Positions 1 through 5,248 of a DNA stretch of 6,900 nucleotides are shown here, in pieces. The stretch covers positions 1 through 6,900 of the forward strand of contig JAGADB010000152.1 of the NCBI GenBank assembly GCA_017613815.1, read 5' to 3'. The position numbers were made by a program, and so were the translations under genes. The number at the start of each line of letters is the position of its first letter. Within the stretch, counting starts at the first letter, position 1. The DNA is from Clostridia bacterium (lineage in GTDB: Bacteria; Bacillota; Clostridia; Oscillospirales; CAG-382). The notes under the pieces were generated by a model that saw only the letters and a program-made list of their open reading frames with translations, was not told the DNA's origin and ran no database searches.

Positions 1-236
1 GAATTGTTTTCAGAACCGGCACTACCGGTTTTGACAACTCCACAAACCACGTTATCGAATACAGTCTCAAGCTTGAATCAAACCCCGAATTCACGTCGTC
101 TGTGCTTGTAGCTTTTGCGCGTGCGGCGGTAAGACTTCACAGCGAAGGCGTTACCGGCTGCAAGACGGTATTTGACATCCCGCCTAAATATCTTTCTTCA
201 AAGCCGTACGGCGAACTTATTTCAACAATGCTTTAA
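1..236 (+). CDS. ddh: meso-diaminopimelate D-dehydrogenase, C-terminal part (5' end outside window)
   Basis: Only the last 77 codons are present, read from base 3 to a TAA at 234-236. Enzymes of this family (about 320-330 residues) make meso-diaminopimelate from tetrahydrodipicolinate in one NADPH-dependent step in the cytoplasm, feeding peptidoglycan and lysine synthesis. The visible piece matches the family's C-terminal region: a FRTG-like segment, then NHVIEYSLKLESNPEF, then an SSVLVAFARAAVRL helix and a KTVFDIPPKYLSSKP tail. Corynebacterium Ddh has the equivalent stretches around HTVEYILKLDRNPDF and QIAFGRAAHRM. The N-terminal NADP-binding half and the promoter are outside the window. The gene converges on the minus-strand ABC ATPase gene and shares its terminator. 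No frameshift is seen. The family call is fairly sure, with recognition from the C-terminus only. Confidence 0.85.
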   Translation, partial: IVFRTGTTGFDNSTNHVIEYSLKLESNPEFTSSVLVAFARAAVRLHSEGVTGCKTVFDIPPKYLSSKPYGELISTML

Positions 237-248
237 TAAAGACAAAAC

Positions 249-278
249 AAAAAAGGTTCGGTTTTCCGAACCTTTTTT
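249..278. terminator. bidirectional intrinsic terminator between ddh and msmK
   Basis: A perfect 7-bp GC-containing stem (GGTTCGG at 255-261, CCGAACC at 266-272) encloses a TTTT loop. It is flanked by six A at 249-254 and six T at 273-278, so the stem can extend to 13 bp. Read in either direction it is a hairpin followed by a U run, which suits two convergent genes: ddh stops at 236 and the ABC ATPase gene stops at 291. Confidence 0.93.
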
Positions 279-290
279 ATTTTACTTATT

Positions 291-1406
291 TTAGTGTGTT
301 ATGCATCTTTCGGTATCTTTATCAAAGAAGTGTGCGTGAGTGATATCAAACGCAACCTTGATTGTGTCGCCGCTCTTTGCTTTCGAGCGCGAGGATACGC
401 GAGCGATGAGGTTATCGTCTTCTCCCATGGAGAGATACAGATAAATTTCAGCACCCATAAGTTCGGTAACGTCAACCATTGCGTCAGCCGTCCAGTCGGT
501 AAAGGTGGACAGATACATGGGCTCGTCGTGGATTGCTTCGGGACGGATACCCATTATTACTTCTTTGCCTACGTATTCGTTGAGTTCGGGGCTTTCGGAC
601 TTTTCTGCCGGAAGCTTGAACTTGCAGTTTGCAAAGTTTGCGTAAAGGTCGCTGCCCTCTTTGGAAATCGTCGACTTGATGAAGTTCATCTGAGGAGTTC
701 CGATAAATCCTGCAACGAATATGTTGCACGGCATATCGTAAAGATTCTGAGGAGTATCAACCTGCTGAATTATACCGTCTTTCATTACGACGATTCTGGA
801 CGCCATCGTCATAGCTTCCGTCTGGTCGTGCGTAACGTATACGAACGTCGTTCCGAGGTTCTTATGAAGCTTTGTAAGCTCTGTTCTCATGGCTGCTCTG
901 AGTTTTGCGTCGAGGTTTGAGAGCGGTTCGTCAAGAAGGAATACCTTCGGTTCACGAACTATTGCACGTCCGAGAGCAACACGCTGTCTCTGACCGCCGG
1001 ACAAAGCCTTCGGTCTTCTGTCAAGCAAGTGCGCTATATCAAGAATTCTTGCGGCTTCTTCAACGCGTTTTTTGATTTCATCCTTCGGCATCTTTCTGAG
1101 TTTAAGGCCGAACGCCATATTCTCAAATACCGTCATATGAGGATACAGAGCGTAGTTCTGGAACACCATCGCTATATCTCTGTCCTTAGGCGCAACGTCG
1201 TTTACGATTTTGTCGCCTATATAAAGTTCGCCTTCCGTAATTTCTTCAAGACCTGCGATCATACGCAGAGTAGTCGATTTTCCGCAGCCTGAAGGTCCTA
1301 CGAGGATGATGAATTCCTTGTCTTTAATTTCAAGGCTGAAATCGTTAACGGCAGTAACTCCGCCGGGGTACTTCTTGAAAATATGCTTTAATGTAACACT
1401 TGCCAT
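291..1406 (-). CDS. msmK: sugar ABC transporter ATP-binding protein (MsmK/MsmX/UgpC family)
   Basis: This is a 371-residue cytoplasmic ATPase of the MalK/UgpC/MsmX type, which drives binding-protein-dependent uptake of sugars and related solutes. All nucleotide-binding motifs are intact: Walker A GPSGCGKST (37-45), Q-loop Q83, signature LSGGQ (135-139), Walker B VFLLDE (155-160), D-loop SNLD (163-166) and H-loop H193. After about residue 235 comes the MalK-type regulatory/TOBE region, including GIRPEAI (286-292), so the length is normal for the family. The ATG at 1406 is preceded by GGGAGGAA (1415-1422) at eight bases, which settles the start. No permease or binding-protein gene lies beside it. 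Lone ATPases of this kind (MsmX in Bacillus, MsmK in streptococci) are known to energise several sugar importers, so a shared multi-sugar ATPase is the likely role. The transported substrate cannot be read from the sequence, and the symbol follows the family rather than an exact orthologue. Confidence 0.9.
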   Translation of the reverse strand: MASVTLKHIFKKYPGGVTAVNDFSLEIKDKEFIILVGPSGCGKSTTLRMIAGLEEITEGELYIGDKIVNDVAPKDRDIAMVFQNYALYPHMTVFENMAFGLKLRKMPKDEIKKRVEEAARILDIAHLLDRRPKALSGGQRQRVALGRAIVREPKVFLLDEPLSNLDAKLRAAMRTELTKLHKNLGTTFVYVTHDQTEAMTMASRIVVMKDGIIQQVDTPQNLYDMPCNIFVAGFIGTPQMNFIKSTISKEGSDLYANFANCKFKLPAEKSESPELNEYVGKEVIMGIRPEAIHDEPMYLSTFTDWTADAMVDVTELMGAEIYLYLSMGEDDNLIARVSSRSKAKSGDTIKVAFDITHAHFFDKDTERCITH

Positions 1407-1414
1407 TTTTTATA

Positions 1415-1422
1415 TTCCTCCC
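1415..1422 (-). promoter_or_regulatory. ribosome binding site of msmK
   Basis: Read on the minus strand the site is GGGAGGAA. It ends eight bases before the ATG at 1406 and is close to the perfect anti-16S complement, so it supports that start. Confidence 0.85.
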
Positions 1423-1459
1423 AAGAATATGTGTAAACTATTGTTTTATCAAATAATTC

Positions 1460-1488
1460 TTTATATATAATAACAAATTTTTCCGCAA
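1460..1488 (-). promoter_or_regulatory. possible promoter of msmK
   Basis: On the minus strand TTGCGG (1488-1483) and TATAAA (1465-1460) are 17 bases apart. The -10 matches 5 of 6 and the -35 only 3 of 6, in an extremely AT-rich region where chance hits are common. Another pair further upstream (TTGAAG with TAACAT) scores about as well. A promoter somewhere in 1430-1560 is likely, but this exact position is uncertain. Confidence 0.3.
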
Positions 1489-1537
1489 AAATAAAGATGT
1501 TATTTTTCCGAAATTTTATCCTTCAATTTGTTATTAT
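1467..1537. repeat. nested inverted repeats in the metK-msmK gap
   Basis: The outer arms ATAATAACAAATT (1467-1479) and AATTTGTTATTAT (1525-1537) are perfect 13-bp inverted copies. Inside them AAAAATAA (1487-1494) and TTATTTTT (1500-1507) form an 8-bp stem with a five-base loop. The octamer TTTTTCCG also occurs twice in direct orientation, at 1478-1485 and 1503-1510. The whole could fold as one two-tier structure in a transcript reading from metK into msmK. The arms are almost pure A/T, so part of the match may be compositional. Confidence 0.5.
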
Positions 1538-1567
1538 TGTACAACAAAATGAGAAAACAAGAGAATA

Positions 1568-1584
1568 TCAAAGATTATCTTTGA
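1568..1584. repeat. 17-bp palindrome downstream of metK
   Basis: TCAAAGAT (1568-1575) and its exact complement ATCTTTGA (1577-1584) flank a single base. As RNA it would give a seven-pair hairpin with a three-base loop, 32 bases past the metK stop. On the minus strand it is followed by a T-rich but interrupted stretch, so it could be a weak terminator for metK or an operator for msmK. The sequence does not decide between these. Confidence 0.4.
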
Positions 1585-1616
1585 ATTTTAGAGAAAATAT
1601 TTGACAGATTGTGATA

Positions 1617-2813
1617 TTATATTTCTTCAACCGCTTTTCTCAACATGTCCGCGCGGTCGGTCTTTTCCCACGGAACACCGAGGTCTTCCCTGCCTATGTG
1701 GCCGTAAGACGAGAGCTGCTTATAAATCGGTCTTCTCAAATCGAGCATTTCTATAATTGCGGCAGGCCGCAAATCGAAACATTTTTCTATCGCTTTACGG
1801 ATTTTTTCTTCGTCAACCGAAGACGTTCCAAAGGTATCAACAAGTACGCTTATCGGCTTTGCGACGCCTATCGCGTACGCAATCTGCACCTCGCATTTCT
1901 TTGCAAGCCCCGCGGCAACGACGTTCTTTGCGACGTATCTTGCGGCATACGCGCCGCTTCTGTCGACTTTTGTCGGGTCCTTGCCGGAGAAAGCGCCTCC
2001 GCCGTGTCTTGTGTATCCGCCGTAAGTATCGACTATGATTTTTCTTCCCGTAAGTCCCGTATCGCCGCCCGGACCGCCTATTACGAACCTGCCGGTCGGA
2101 TTTACGAAAATTCTTGTGTTTTCATCATACAGTTCCGCAGGAATTATAGGTTTTATTACACAATTTATTATATCTTCCCTTATTTTTTCGAGTGAAACCT
2201 CTGGATCGTGCTGAGACGACACTACAATTGCGTCAACGCGCACGGGTTTTCCGTTTTCGTACTCCACCGTTACCTGAGTTTTTCCGTCGGGGCGGAGATA
2301 CGGAAGGGTTTTATTCTTTCTTACTTCGGTAAGTCTTTTTGCGAGCTTATGAGCAAGGGAAATCGGAAGCGGCATGAGTTCTTTCGTCTCGTCGCAGGCA
2401 AAGCCGAAAACGAGTCCCTGGTCCCCTGCTCCCGTGTCGTATTTATCGGTAATTTCTCCCATTTTTGCTTCAAGGCTCTTATCTACTCCCAGAGCAATAT
2501 CGGGCGACTGCTCGTGAATTGTGCTTACAACGCCGCAGGTATCGCAGTCAAAGCCGTATTTTGCCCTGTCGTAGCCGATTTCTCTTACGGTTTCCCTCAC
2601 GATGCTCTGAATATCGACGTACACAGACGTCGTAATTTCTCCGGAAACGACTACAAGACCCGTTGTCGCAAGCGTTTCGCACGCGACGCGCGCCATATTG
2701 TCTTCTTTGTATATTTCGTCGAGAATTGCGTCGCTTATCGCGTCGCACATCTTATCGGGATGTCCTTCCGTAACCGATTCGGAAGTAAAAAACATTCTTT
2801 TTTCCATTTCCAT
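1617..2813 (-). CDS. metK: S-adenosylmethionine synthetase (methionine adenosyltransferase)
   Basis: This cytoplasmic enzyme makes S-adenosylmethionine from methionine and ATP, releasing phosphate and pyrophosphate. It is 398 residues from the chosen start, normal for bacterial MetK. Family signatures are all present: FTSESVTEGHPDK near the N-terminus (GHPDK at 17-21), the hexapeptide GAGDQG (128-133), and the glycine-rich phosphate-binding segment GGGAFSGKD (271-279) followed by PTKVDRSGAY. The frame stays open back to a TTG at 2849, but that codon lies in the U-run of the leader terminator. The ATG at 2813 has AGGA eight bases upstream and gives the usual N-terminus (MEMEKRMFFTSES). An ATG at 2807 is a second possibility. 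The upstream leader holds a SAM-I riboswitch and terminator, so the product feeds back on its own transcription. It is probably monocistronic, although a strong terminator behind it is not evident. Confidence 0.97.
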   Translation of the reverse strand: MEMEKRMFFTSESVTEGHPDKMCDAISDAILDEIYKEDNMARVACETLATTGLVVVSGEITTSVYVDIQSIVRETVREIGYDRAKYGFDCDTCGVVSTIHEQSPDIALGVDKSLEAKMGEITDKYDTGAGDQGLVFGFACDETKELMPLPISLAHKLAKRLTEVRKNKTLPYLRPDGKTQVTVEYENGKPVRVDAIVVSSQHDPEVSLEKIREDIINCVIKPIIPAELYDENTRIFVNPTGRFVIGGPGGDTGLTGRKIIVDTYGGYTRHGGGAFSGKDPTKVDRSGAYAARYVAKNVVAAGLAKKCEVQIAYAIGVAKPISVLVDTFGTSSVDEEKIRKAIEKCFDLRPAAIIEMLDLRRPIYKQLSSYGHIGREDLGVPWEKTDRADMLRKAVEEI

Positions 2814-2821
2814 TTCATTTT

Positions 2822-2825
2822 TCCT
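2822..2825 (-). promoter_or_regulatory. ribosome binding site deciding the metK start
   Basis: On the minus strand AGGA ends eight bases before the ATG at 2813. It lies after the leader terminator, so only read-through transcripts carry it. No comparable site serves the upstream TTG at 2849. Confidence 0.6.
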
Positions 2826-2847
2826 GTCTTTTTCTTTTTTGCGGTAC

Positions 2848-2878
2848 AAAAAATCCCGGACTTAAAGAGTCCGGGATT
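2848..2878 (-). terminator. SAM-riboswitch expression-platform terminator
   Basis: On the minus strand an 11-bp perfect stem, AATCCCGGACT with AGTCCGGGATT (2878-2868 and 2862-2852), closes a five-base loop and runs into six T (2853-2848). It lies eight bases after the aptamer P1 helix and upstream of the metK ribosome binding site. This is where a transcriptional OFF switch should stop RNA polymerase when SAM is bound. A competing antiterminator is not obvious. The best candidate pairs AAAGA (2894-2890) with UCUUU (2868-2864), which is only five pairs. Confidence 0.92.
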
Positions 2879-2885
2879 AGATTTT

Positions 2886-2985
2886 CTCATCTTTCACGGT
2901 TTCCCGTGCAGGAAGTAGCACCTTGCCGCATAAGCGGCGGTTGCCGGGCATCTTCGGTCCTGTTCCCTCTGCCTCTCTTGATAAG
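2886..2985 (-). promoter_or_regulatory. SAM-I (S-box) riboswitch aptamer controlling metK
   Basis: Read on the minus strand, the aptamer opens with CTTATCAAGAGAGG, continues with GAGGGA and the CCCGGCAACC core, and then has AAGGTGC before the last helix. These are the conserved S-box blocks in the right order. P1 pairs CTTATC (2985-2980) with GATGAG (2891-2886), including one G-U pair. P3 is GCCGC/GCGGC (2938-2934, 2929-2925) with a TTAT loop. P4 is CACGG/CCGTG (2908-2904, 2899-2895) closed by a GAAA tetraloop. The 100-base length is typical. Binding of SAM should favour the terminator just downstream and shut off metK. Confidence 0.96.
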
Positions 2986-3004
2986 TATTATTCAGTTCGT
3001 ATTG

Positions 3005-3033
3005 ATTATATTATATTTGTATTTTTTTGTCAA
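3005..3033 (-). promoter_or_regulatory. metK promoter (sigma-A type)
   Basis: On the minus strand a perfect TTGACA (3033-3028) and a perfect TATAAT (3010-3005) are separated by exactly 17 bases. Transcription should start near 2998, about a dozen bases before the SAM-I aptamer. A second TATAAT at 3015-3010 has a 12-base spacing and is unlikely to be used. The -35 lies 14 bases beyond the queT stop, so metK starts as a separate unit. Confidence 0.93.
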
Positions 3034-3046
3034 TATATTTTTGATT

Positions 3047-3538
3047 TTATTTGAAAATATGTTTTTTTGATTTTGAAACGGCTTCTTTTAACAGCAGTCC
3101 GAGAAAGTAGGCGCAGACTATCTCTCCGAGAGCGACGGTTGCGCAGAAATACAGAAGGCTTCCTTCAAAACCGTAAGCGTAAGCGAGCACCGGCGGAATT
3201 GCAACTGCGTTTGCAATTACCGGAAACAAAAGCGCGACAAACGGATACTTTCTGAATTTATATGCAAAAAACGCTCCGACAAGCGTTGCCAAACTTCCGA
3301 CTATGACGTCGATCACAATGCAGCCGGTAAGTATATTTGCAATAACGCATCCCACGAACAGTCCGGGCACCGCATAGGGCGTAAAGAGAGCAAGGGCGTT
3401 CAGCATTTCGGAAATTCTGAATTGAATTACTCCGCTCGAAAGTCCCAAAAAAGCCGCGACGTAGGTTAAAACCACGTAGAGAGCCGCAATTACCGCGGCA
3501 TGTGCAATTCCTTTGGCATTTACCTTATTCATTTTCAT
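3047..3538 (-). CDS. queT: QueT-family transporter (putative queuosine-precursor S component)
   Basis: This is a 163-residue integral membrane protein with about five to six hydrophobic segments (roughly 11-32, 47-70, 73-93, 99-121, 127-150) and a basic tail. It matches the QueT family: IQFRISEMLNAL (38-49), VPGLFVGCVIANIL (57-70) and DVIVGSLATL (77-86). QueT proteins are predicted substrate-binding subunits of energy-coupling-factor importers for queuosine precursors such as preQ1. The ECF ATPase and T subunits are not in this window and would have to be supplied from elsewhere. The preQ1-I riboswitch directly upstream independently supports the substrate. The ATG at 3538 has AAAGGAG five bases upstream. 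An in-frame ATG at 3532 would have a spacing of eleven. queT follows brnQ closely and is probably cotranscribed with it, while its translation is set by the riboswitch. Confidence 0.92.
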   Translation of the reverse strand: MKMNKVNAKGIAHAAVIAALYVVLTYVAAFLGLSSGVIQFRISEMLNALALFTPYAVPGLFVGCVIANILTGCIVIDVIVGSLATLVGAFFAYKFRKYPFVALLFPVIANAVAIPPVLAYAYGFEGSLLYFCATVALGEIVCAYFLGLLLKEAVSKSKKHIFK

Positions 3539-3543
3539 ATTTT

Positions 3544-3586
3544 CTCCTTTAGTTTTGTTTTAGGTGAGGAAGGTCTCGAACTCACC
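3544..3586 (-). promoter_or_regulatory. preQ1-I riboswitch overlapping the queT ribosome binding site
   Basis: On the minus strand a 6-bp stem GGTGAG/CTCACC (3586-3581 with 3568-3563) encloses the 12-base loop TTCGAGACCTTC. This resembles the conserved preQ1-I loop, which begins TTC-x-AG with a following C that can pair with the ligand. The stem is followed by an A-rich tail with AAAACAAAACTAA and then AAAGGAG (3550-3544). In class I preQ1 switches this tail docks into the stem's groove and forms a pseudoknot with the loop. Here the ribosome binding site continues directly from the tail, so the expected action is a translational OFF switch. The loop-tail pseudoknot looks weak by eye (about two Watson-Crick pairs, AG with CU). 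The downstream gene is queT, which fits. Confidence 0.82.
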
Positions 3587-3592
3587 GTTATT

Positions 3593-3614
3593 TTTAAGCC
3601 GTTTTCGGCTTAAA
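3593..3614 (-). other. stem-loop spanning the brnQ stop codon
   Basis: TTTAAGCCG (3593-3601) and CGGCTTAAA (3606-3614) form a perfect 9-bp stem with a four-base loop. It covers the last codons and the TAA of brnQ. On the minus strand it is followed by AAATAACGG rather than a U run, so it is not a standard intrinsic terminator. It may protect the brnQ 3' end or tune expression of the brnQ-queT unit. Confidence 0.5.
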
Positions 3615-4949
3615 GGCAAAATGAAGCGCAAGTCCTATGACAAGCCCCGCAAGCGCAGGGCAAATCCATCCGAGTCCCAGGTCGAAAAACGGCAGGATTT
3701 TCGATGCAAATCCCACGGGAACGTCAAGACGCAAAGCCGAAACTATATTTTCGGGCAGGGTTTTCATCAAATCGAATACCGCCGCCGCAAGCGTTAGCGC
3801 CGTAACCGATACAAACACTTTTTTATCGTATCCGAAAAACTTTCCGAAAAGCGAAAGCAGAATGAGCGTTATGGCAAGCGGGTATAAAAACATCAGTACG
3901 GGAATTGCGTATGCGATAATTGCCGAAAGCCCGAAATTAGCAAATATAAACGATATTATGCAGAACAAAACCGCGTAAAACTTATATTTCGGTCCTTTCT
4001 TGAACATATCTTCAAAGGTTTCAGCGCAGCTGGTAACGAGCCCCACCGCAGTTTTCAGGCACGCAAACGTTATCATAAGCGACAGAATTACGAGCCCCGC
4101 AATTTTGAAATAGTGCATTGCGACGTTTGCAAGCACCTCTCCGCCGTTTGCGCCCATTTCGTAAACGCCTCTCGACTGCGTTCCGACTACTGTTAGGGCG
4201 ACGTAAATCACCGCCATTGCAAGACAGCTGAAAATACCCGATTTTACCGTGTTTTTTGCGATACTGTCAGGTTCTTTGACGCCGAGATTTTTTATTACGT
4301 TTACGACGACTATACCGAAAGCAAGTCCGGCGAGAGCGTCCATGGTGTTATAGCCCTCGAGAAAGCCGTTGAAAAATGCGCCGCTTGTATAGTTTTCGGC
4401 GGGAACGACGTCTTTTACGTGTCCCATCGGCAAAACAAGCGCGGTTACGAGAAGTATTCCGAGAAATACGAGAAATACGGGATTTAGAAATTTACCTATC
4501 CACGTAAGTATTCCGCTCGGTCTTAATGAAAACCACAGCACGGCCGCGAAGAATATTAATGAAAATACGGCAAGCGGAATACGCGGAGACATTCCCTGCG
4601 GCAAAAGCGCTTCGATTCCAACGGTAAAGGAAGTGCTCGCGCACCTGGGTATCGCGAAAAACGGACCTATCGTAAGATACAGCAAGCACGTAAAAAACAT
4701 TCCGTATTTACGGCCTACTCTGCCCGAAAGGTCAAGAAGTCCGTTGCTTTTGCTTATACCGAGAGCCGCAACGGCAAGAAGCGGGAAACCTACGCCGGTA
4801 ATACAAAATCCTATTATTGCCGGCCACACGTTTCTTCCGGCCAACTGTCCGAGATAAACGGGAAAAATTATATTTCCCGCGCCGAAAAACATTCCGAAAA
4901 GCATACTCGTAACAGTAAGAGATTCTTTAAAACTCAATTTAGTTTTCAT
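3594..4949 (-). CDS. brnQ: branched-chain amino acid : cation symporter (LIVCS family)
   Basis: This is a polytopic inner-membrane carrier of 451 residues with about twelve hydrophobic segments. It imports leucine, isoleucine and valine with Na+ or H+. Family marks are FFGAGNIIFPVYLG near the N-terminus (21-34), the YLTIGPFFAIPRCAS segment (91-105) and GYNTMDALAGLAFG in the middle. Length and layout fit BrnQ (about 430-450 residues). The frame is open to a TTG at 4955, but AAGGAG (4962-4957) would be one base from that codon and is seven bases from the ATG at 4949, so the ATG is chosen. A near-consensus promoter with a CodY-like box lies about 70 bases upstream. brnQ ends seven bases before the preQ1 switch of queT, so the two are likely one transcript. 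It is divergent from the DUF3343-desulfurase operon. Confidence 0.95.
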   Translation of the reverse strand: MKTKLSFKESLTVTSMLFGMFFGAGNIIFPVYLGQLAGRNVWPAIIGFCITGVGFPLLAVAALGISKSNGLLDLSGRVGRKYGMFFTCLLYLTIGPFFAIPRCASTSFTVGIEALLPQGMSPRIPLAVFSLIFFAAVLWFSLRPSGILTWIGKFLNPVFLVFLGILLVTALVLPMGHVKDVVPAENYTSGAFFNGFLEGYNTMDALAGLAFGIVVVNVIKNLGVKEPDSIAKNTVKSGIFSCLAMAVIYVALTVVGTQSRGVYEMGANGGEVLANVAMHYFKIAGLVILSLMITFACLKTAVGLVTSCAETFEDMFKKGPKYKFYAVLFCIISFIFANFGLSAIIAYAIPVLMFLYPLAITLILLSLFGKFFGYDKKVFVSVTALTLAAAVFDLMKTLPENIVSALRLDVPVGFASKILPFFDLGLGWICPALAGLVIGLALHFAFKPKTA

Positions 4950-4956
4950 TTTCAAG

Positions 4957-4962
4957 CTCCTT
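4957..4962 (-). promoter_or_regulatory. ribosome binding site deciding the brnQ start
   Basis: AAGGAG on the minus strand lies seven bases before the ATG at 4949 and only one base before the TTG at 4955. This favours the ATG. Confidence 0.85.
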
Positions 4963-5015
4963 ACAAATTATTCTGTTGTTTTTTCCGTTATGGCGTCGAC
5001 TTTTATTTCTGTTAA

Positions 5016-5044
5016 ATTATAACATTTTACGAAAATTATTTCAA
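5016..5044 (-). promoter_or_regulatory. brnQ promoter (sigma-A type)
   Basis: On the minus strand TTGAAA (5044-5039) and a perfect TATAAT (5021-5016) are 17 bases apart. The expected start site near 5009 gives a leader of about 60 bases. That is too short for a T-box, and I see no aptamer-like fold in it. Confidence 0.88.
5023..5037 (-). promoter_or_regulatory. codY box: CodY-like box in the brnQ promoter
   Basis: The minus-strand 15-mer AATTTTCGTAAAATG matches 12 of 15 positions of the established CodY consensus AATTTTCWGAAAATT. It fills the spacer between the -35 and -10 elements, where a bound repressor would block RNA polymerase. CodY senses branched-chain amino acids (and GTP in many species), and brnQ genes are known CodY targets in other Bacillota. 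No codY gene is in the window. Confidence 0.6.
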
Positions 5045-5135
5045 GTGCAAATTCTCTTTATCGTTTTGTCATTTTAGGCGGCATTTTAAAGTATTGTCCG
5101 TTTTTGAATAAAAACGCCTTCATATCTTCCCTTTT

Positions 5136-5155
5136 ATGCGTTTGCGCAAACGCAT
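5136..5155. promoter_or_regulatory. perfect 20-bp palindrome, putative operator
   Basis: The half-site ATGCGTTTGC is followed directly by its exact complement GCAAACGCAT. The palindrome covers the -35 hexamer (5142-5147) of the plus-strand promoter and lies upstream of its start site, so it should act as DNA rather than RNA. Two-fold symmetry over a -35 is the classic layout of a dimeric repressor site. It does not match LexA, CodY or CcpA consensus sites. The regulator is unknown. Confidence 0.75.
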
Positions 5156-5170
5156 GGATTTACATATAAT
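5142..5170 (+). promoter_or_regulatory. promoter of the DUF3343-desulfurase operon
   Basis: TTGCGC (5142-5147) and a perfect TATAAT (5165-5170) are 17 bases apart. Transcription should start near 5177, giving a leader of about 80 bases to the ATG at 5257. The -35 is weak (TTG matches, the rest does not), and its sequence is set by the palindrome it shares. Confidence 0.8.
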
Positions 5171-5192
5171 GTAGCGAGGGCTGTTCCTCATT

Positions 5193-5215
5193 TATCCGAA
5201 CGCTTTTTTCGGATA
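5193..5215 (+). other. stem-loop in the leader of the DUF3343 gene
   Basis: TATCCGAA (5193-5200) pairs perfectly with TTCGGATA (5208-5215) around a seven-base loop. It lies between the predicted start site and the ribosome binding site. No U run follows the stem, so it is not a terminator. I do not recognise a riboswitch class in the roughly 80-base leader. Confidence 0.5.
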
Positions 5216-5240
5216 TGAATTATAATGTTACGGACTTTAT

Positions 5241-5248
5241 AAGGAGGG
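5241..5248 (+). promoter_or_regulatory. ribosome binding site deciding the DUF3343 start
   Basis: AAGGAGGG ends eight bases before the ATG at 5257. The earlier in-frame ATG at 5215 has no such site, and starting there would place this sequence inside the gene. Confidence 0.88.

Noticed and set aside
294..920. Plus-strand open frame of 208 codons opposite msmK
   Set aside because: It is the antisense of an intact, motif-complete ABC ATPase gene. The predicted peptide is rich in Cys, His, Phe and Arg with no domain, and there is no ribosome binding site.
1427..1446. Catabolite response element in front of msmK (TGTAAAC...)
   Set aside because: The central CG and the second half of the consensus are missing.
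1601..1629. TTGACA on the plus strand near the metK stop as an antisense promoter
   Set aside because: No acceptable -10 lies 16-18 bases downstream. The nearby ATTATA is too close.
1611..2195. Plus-strand open frame of 194 codons opposite metK
   Set aside because: Antisense of the conserved metK gene, with no domain, ribosome binding site or promoter in front.
2814..2849. Twelve-codon N-terminal extension of metK from a TTG
   Set aside because: The TTG lies in the U run of the leader terminator, has no ribosome binding site, and would add a lysine-rich tail not seen in MetK.
2208..2918. Plus-strand open frame of 236 codons across metK and its leader
   Set aside because: It runs through the SAM-I aptamer and terminator on the opposite strand and encodes no recognisable domain.
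4950..4955. TTG start for brnQ two codons upstream
   Set aside because: AAGGAG would be only one base away. The ATG at 4949 has a seven-base spacing.
4950..5015. T-box or other riboswitch in front of brnQ
   Set aside because: The leader from the predicted start is only about 60 bases, has no T-box sequence and no terminator hairpin.
5136..5155. Palindrome as a LexA or LacI-family operator
   Set aside because: It lacks the GAAC-N4-GTTC form of Gram-positive LexA sites and the central CG typical of LacI-family sites, and no such regulator gene is adjacent.
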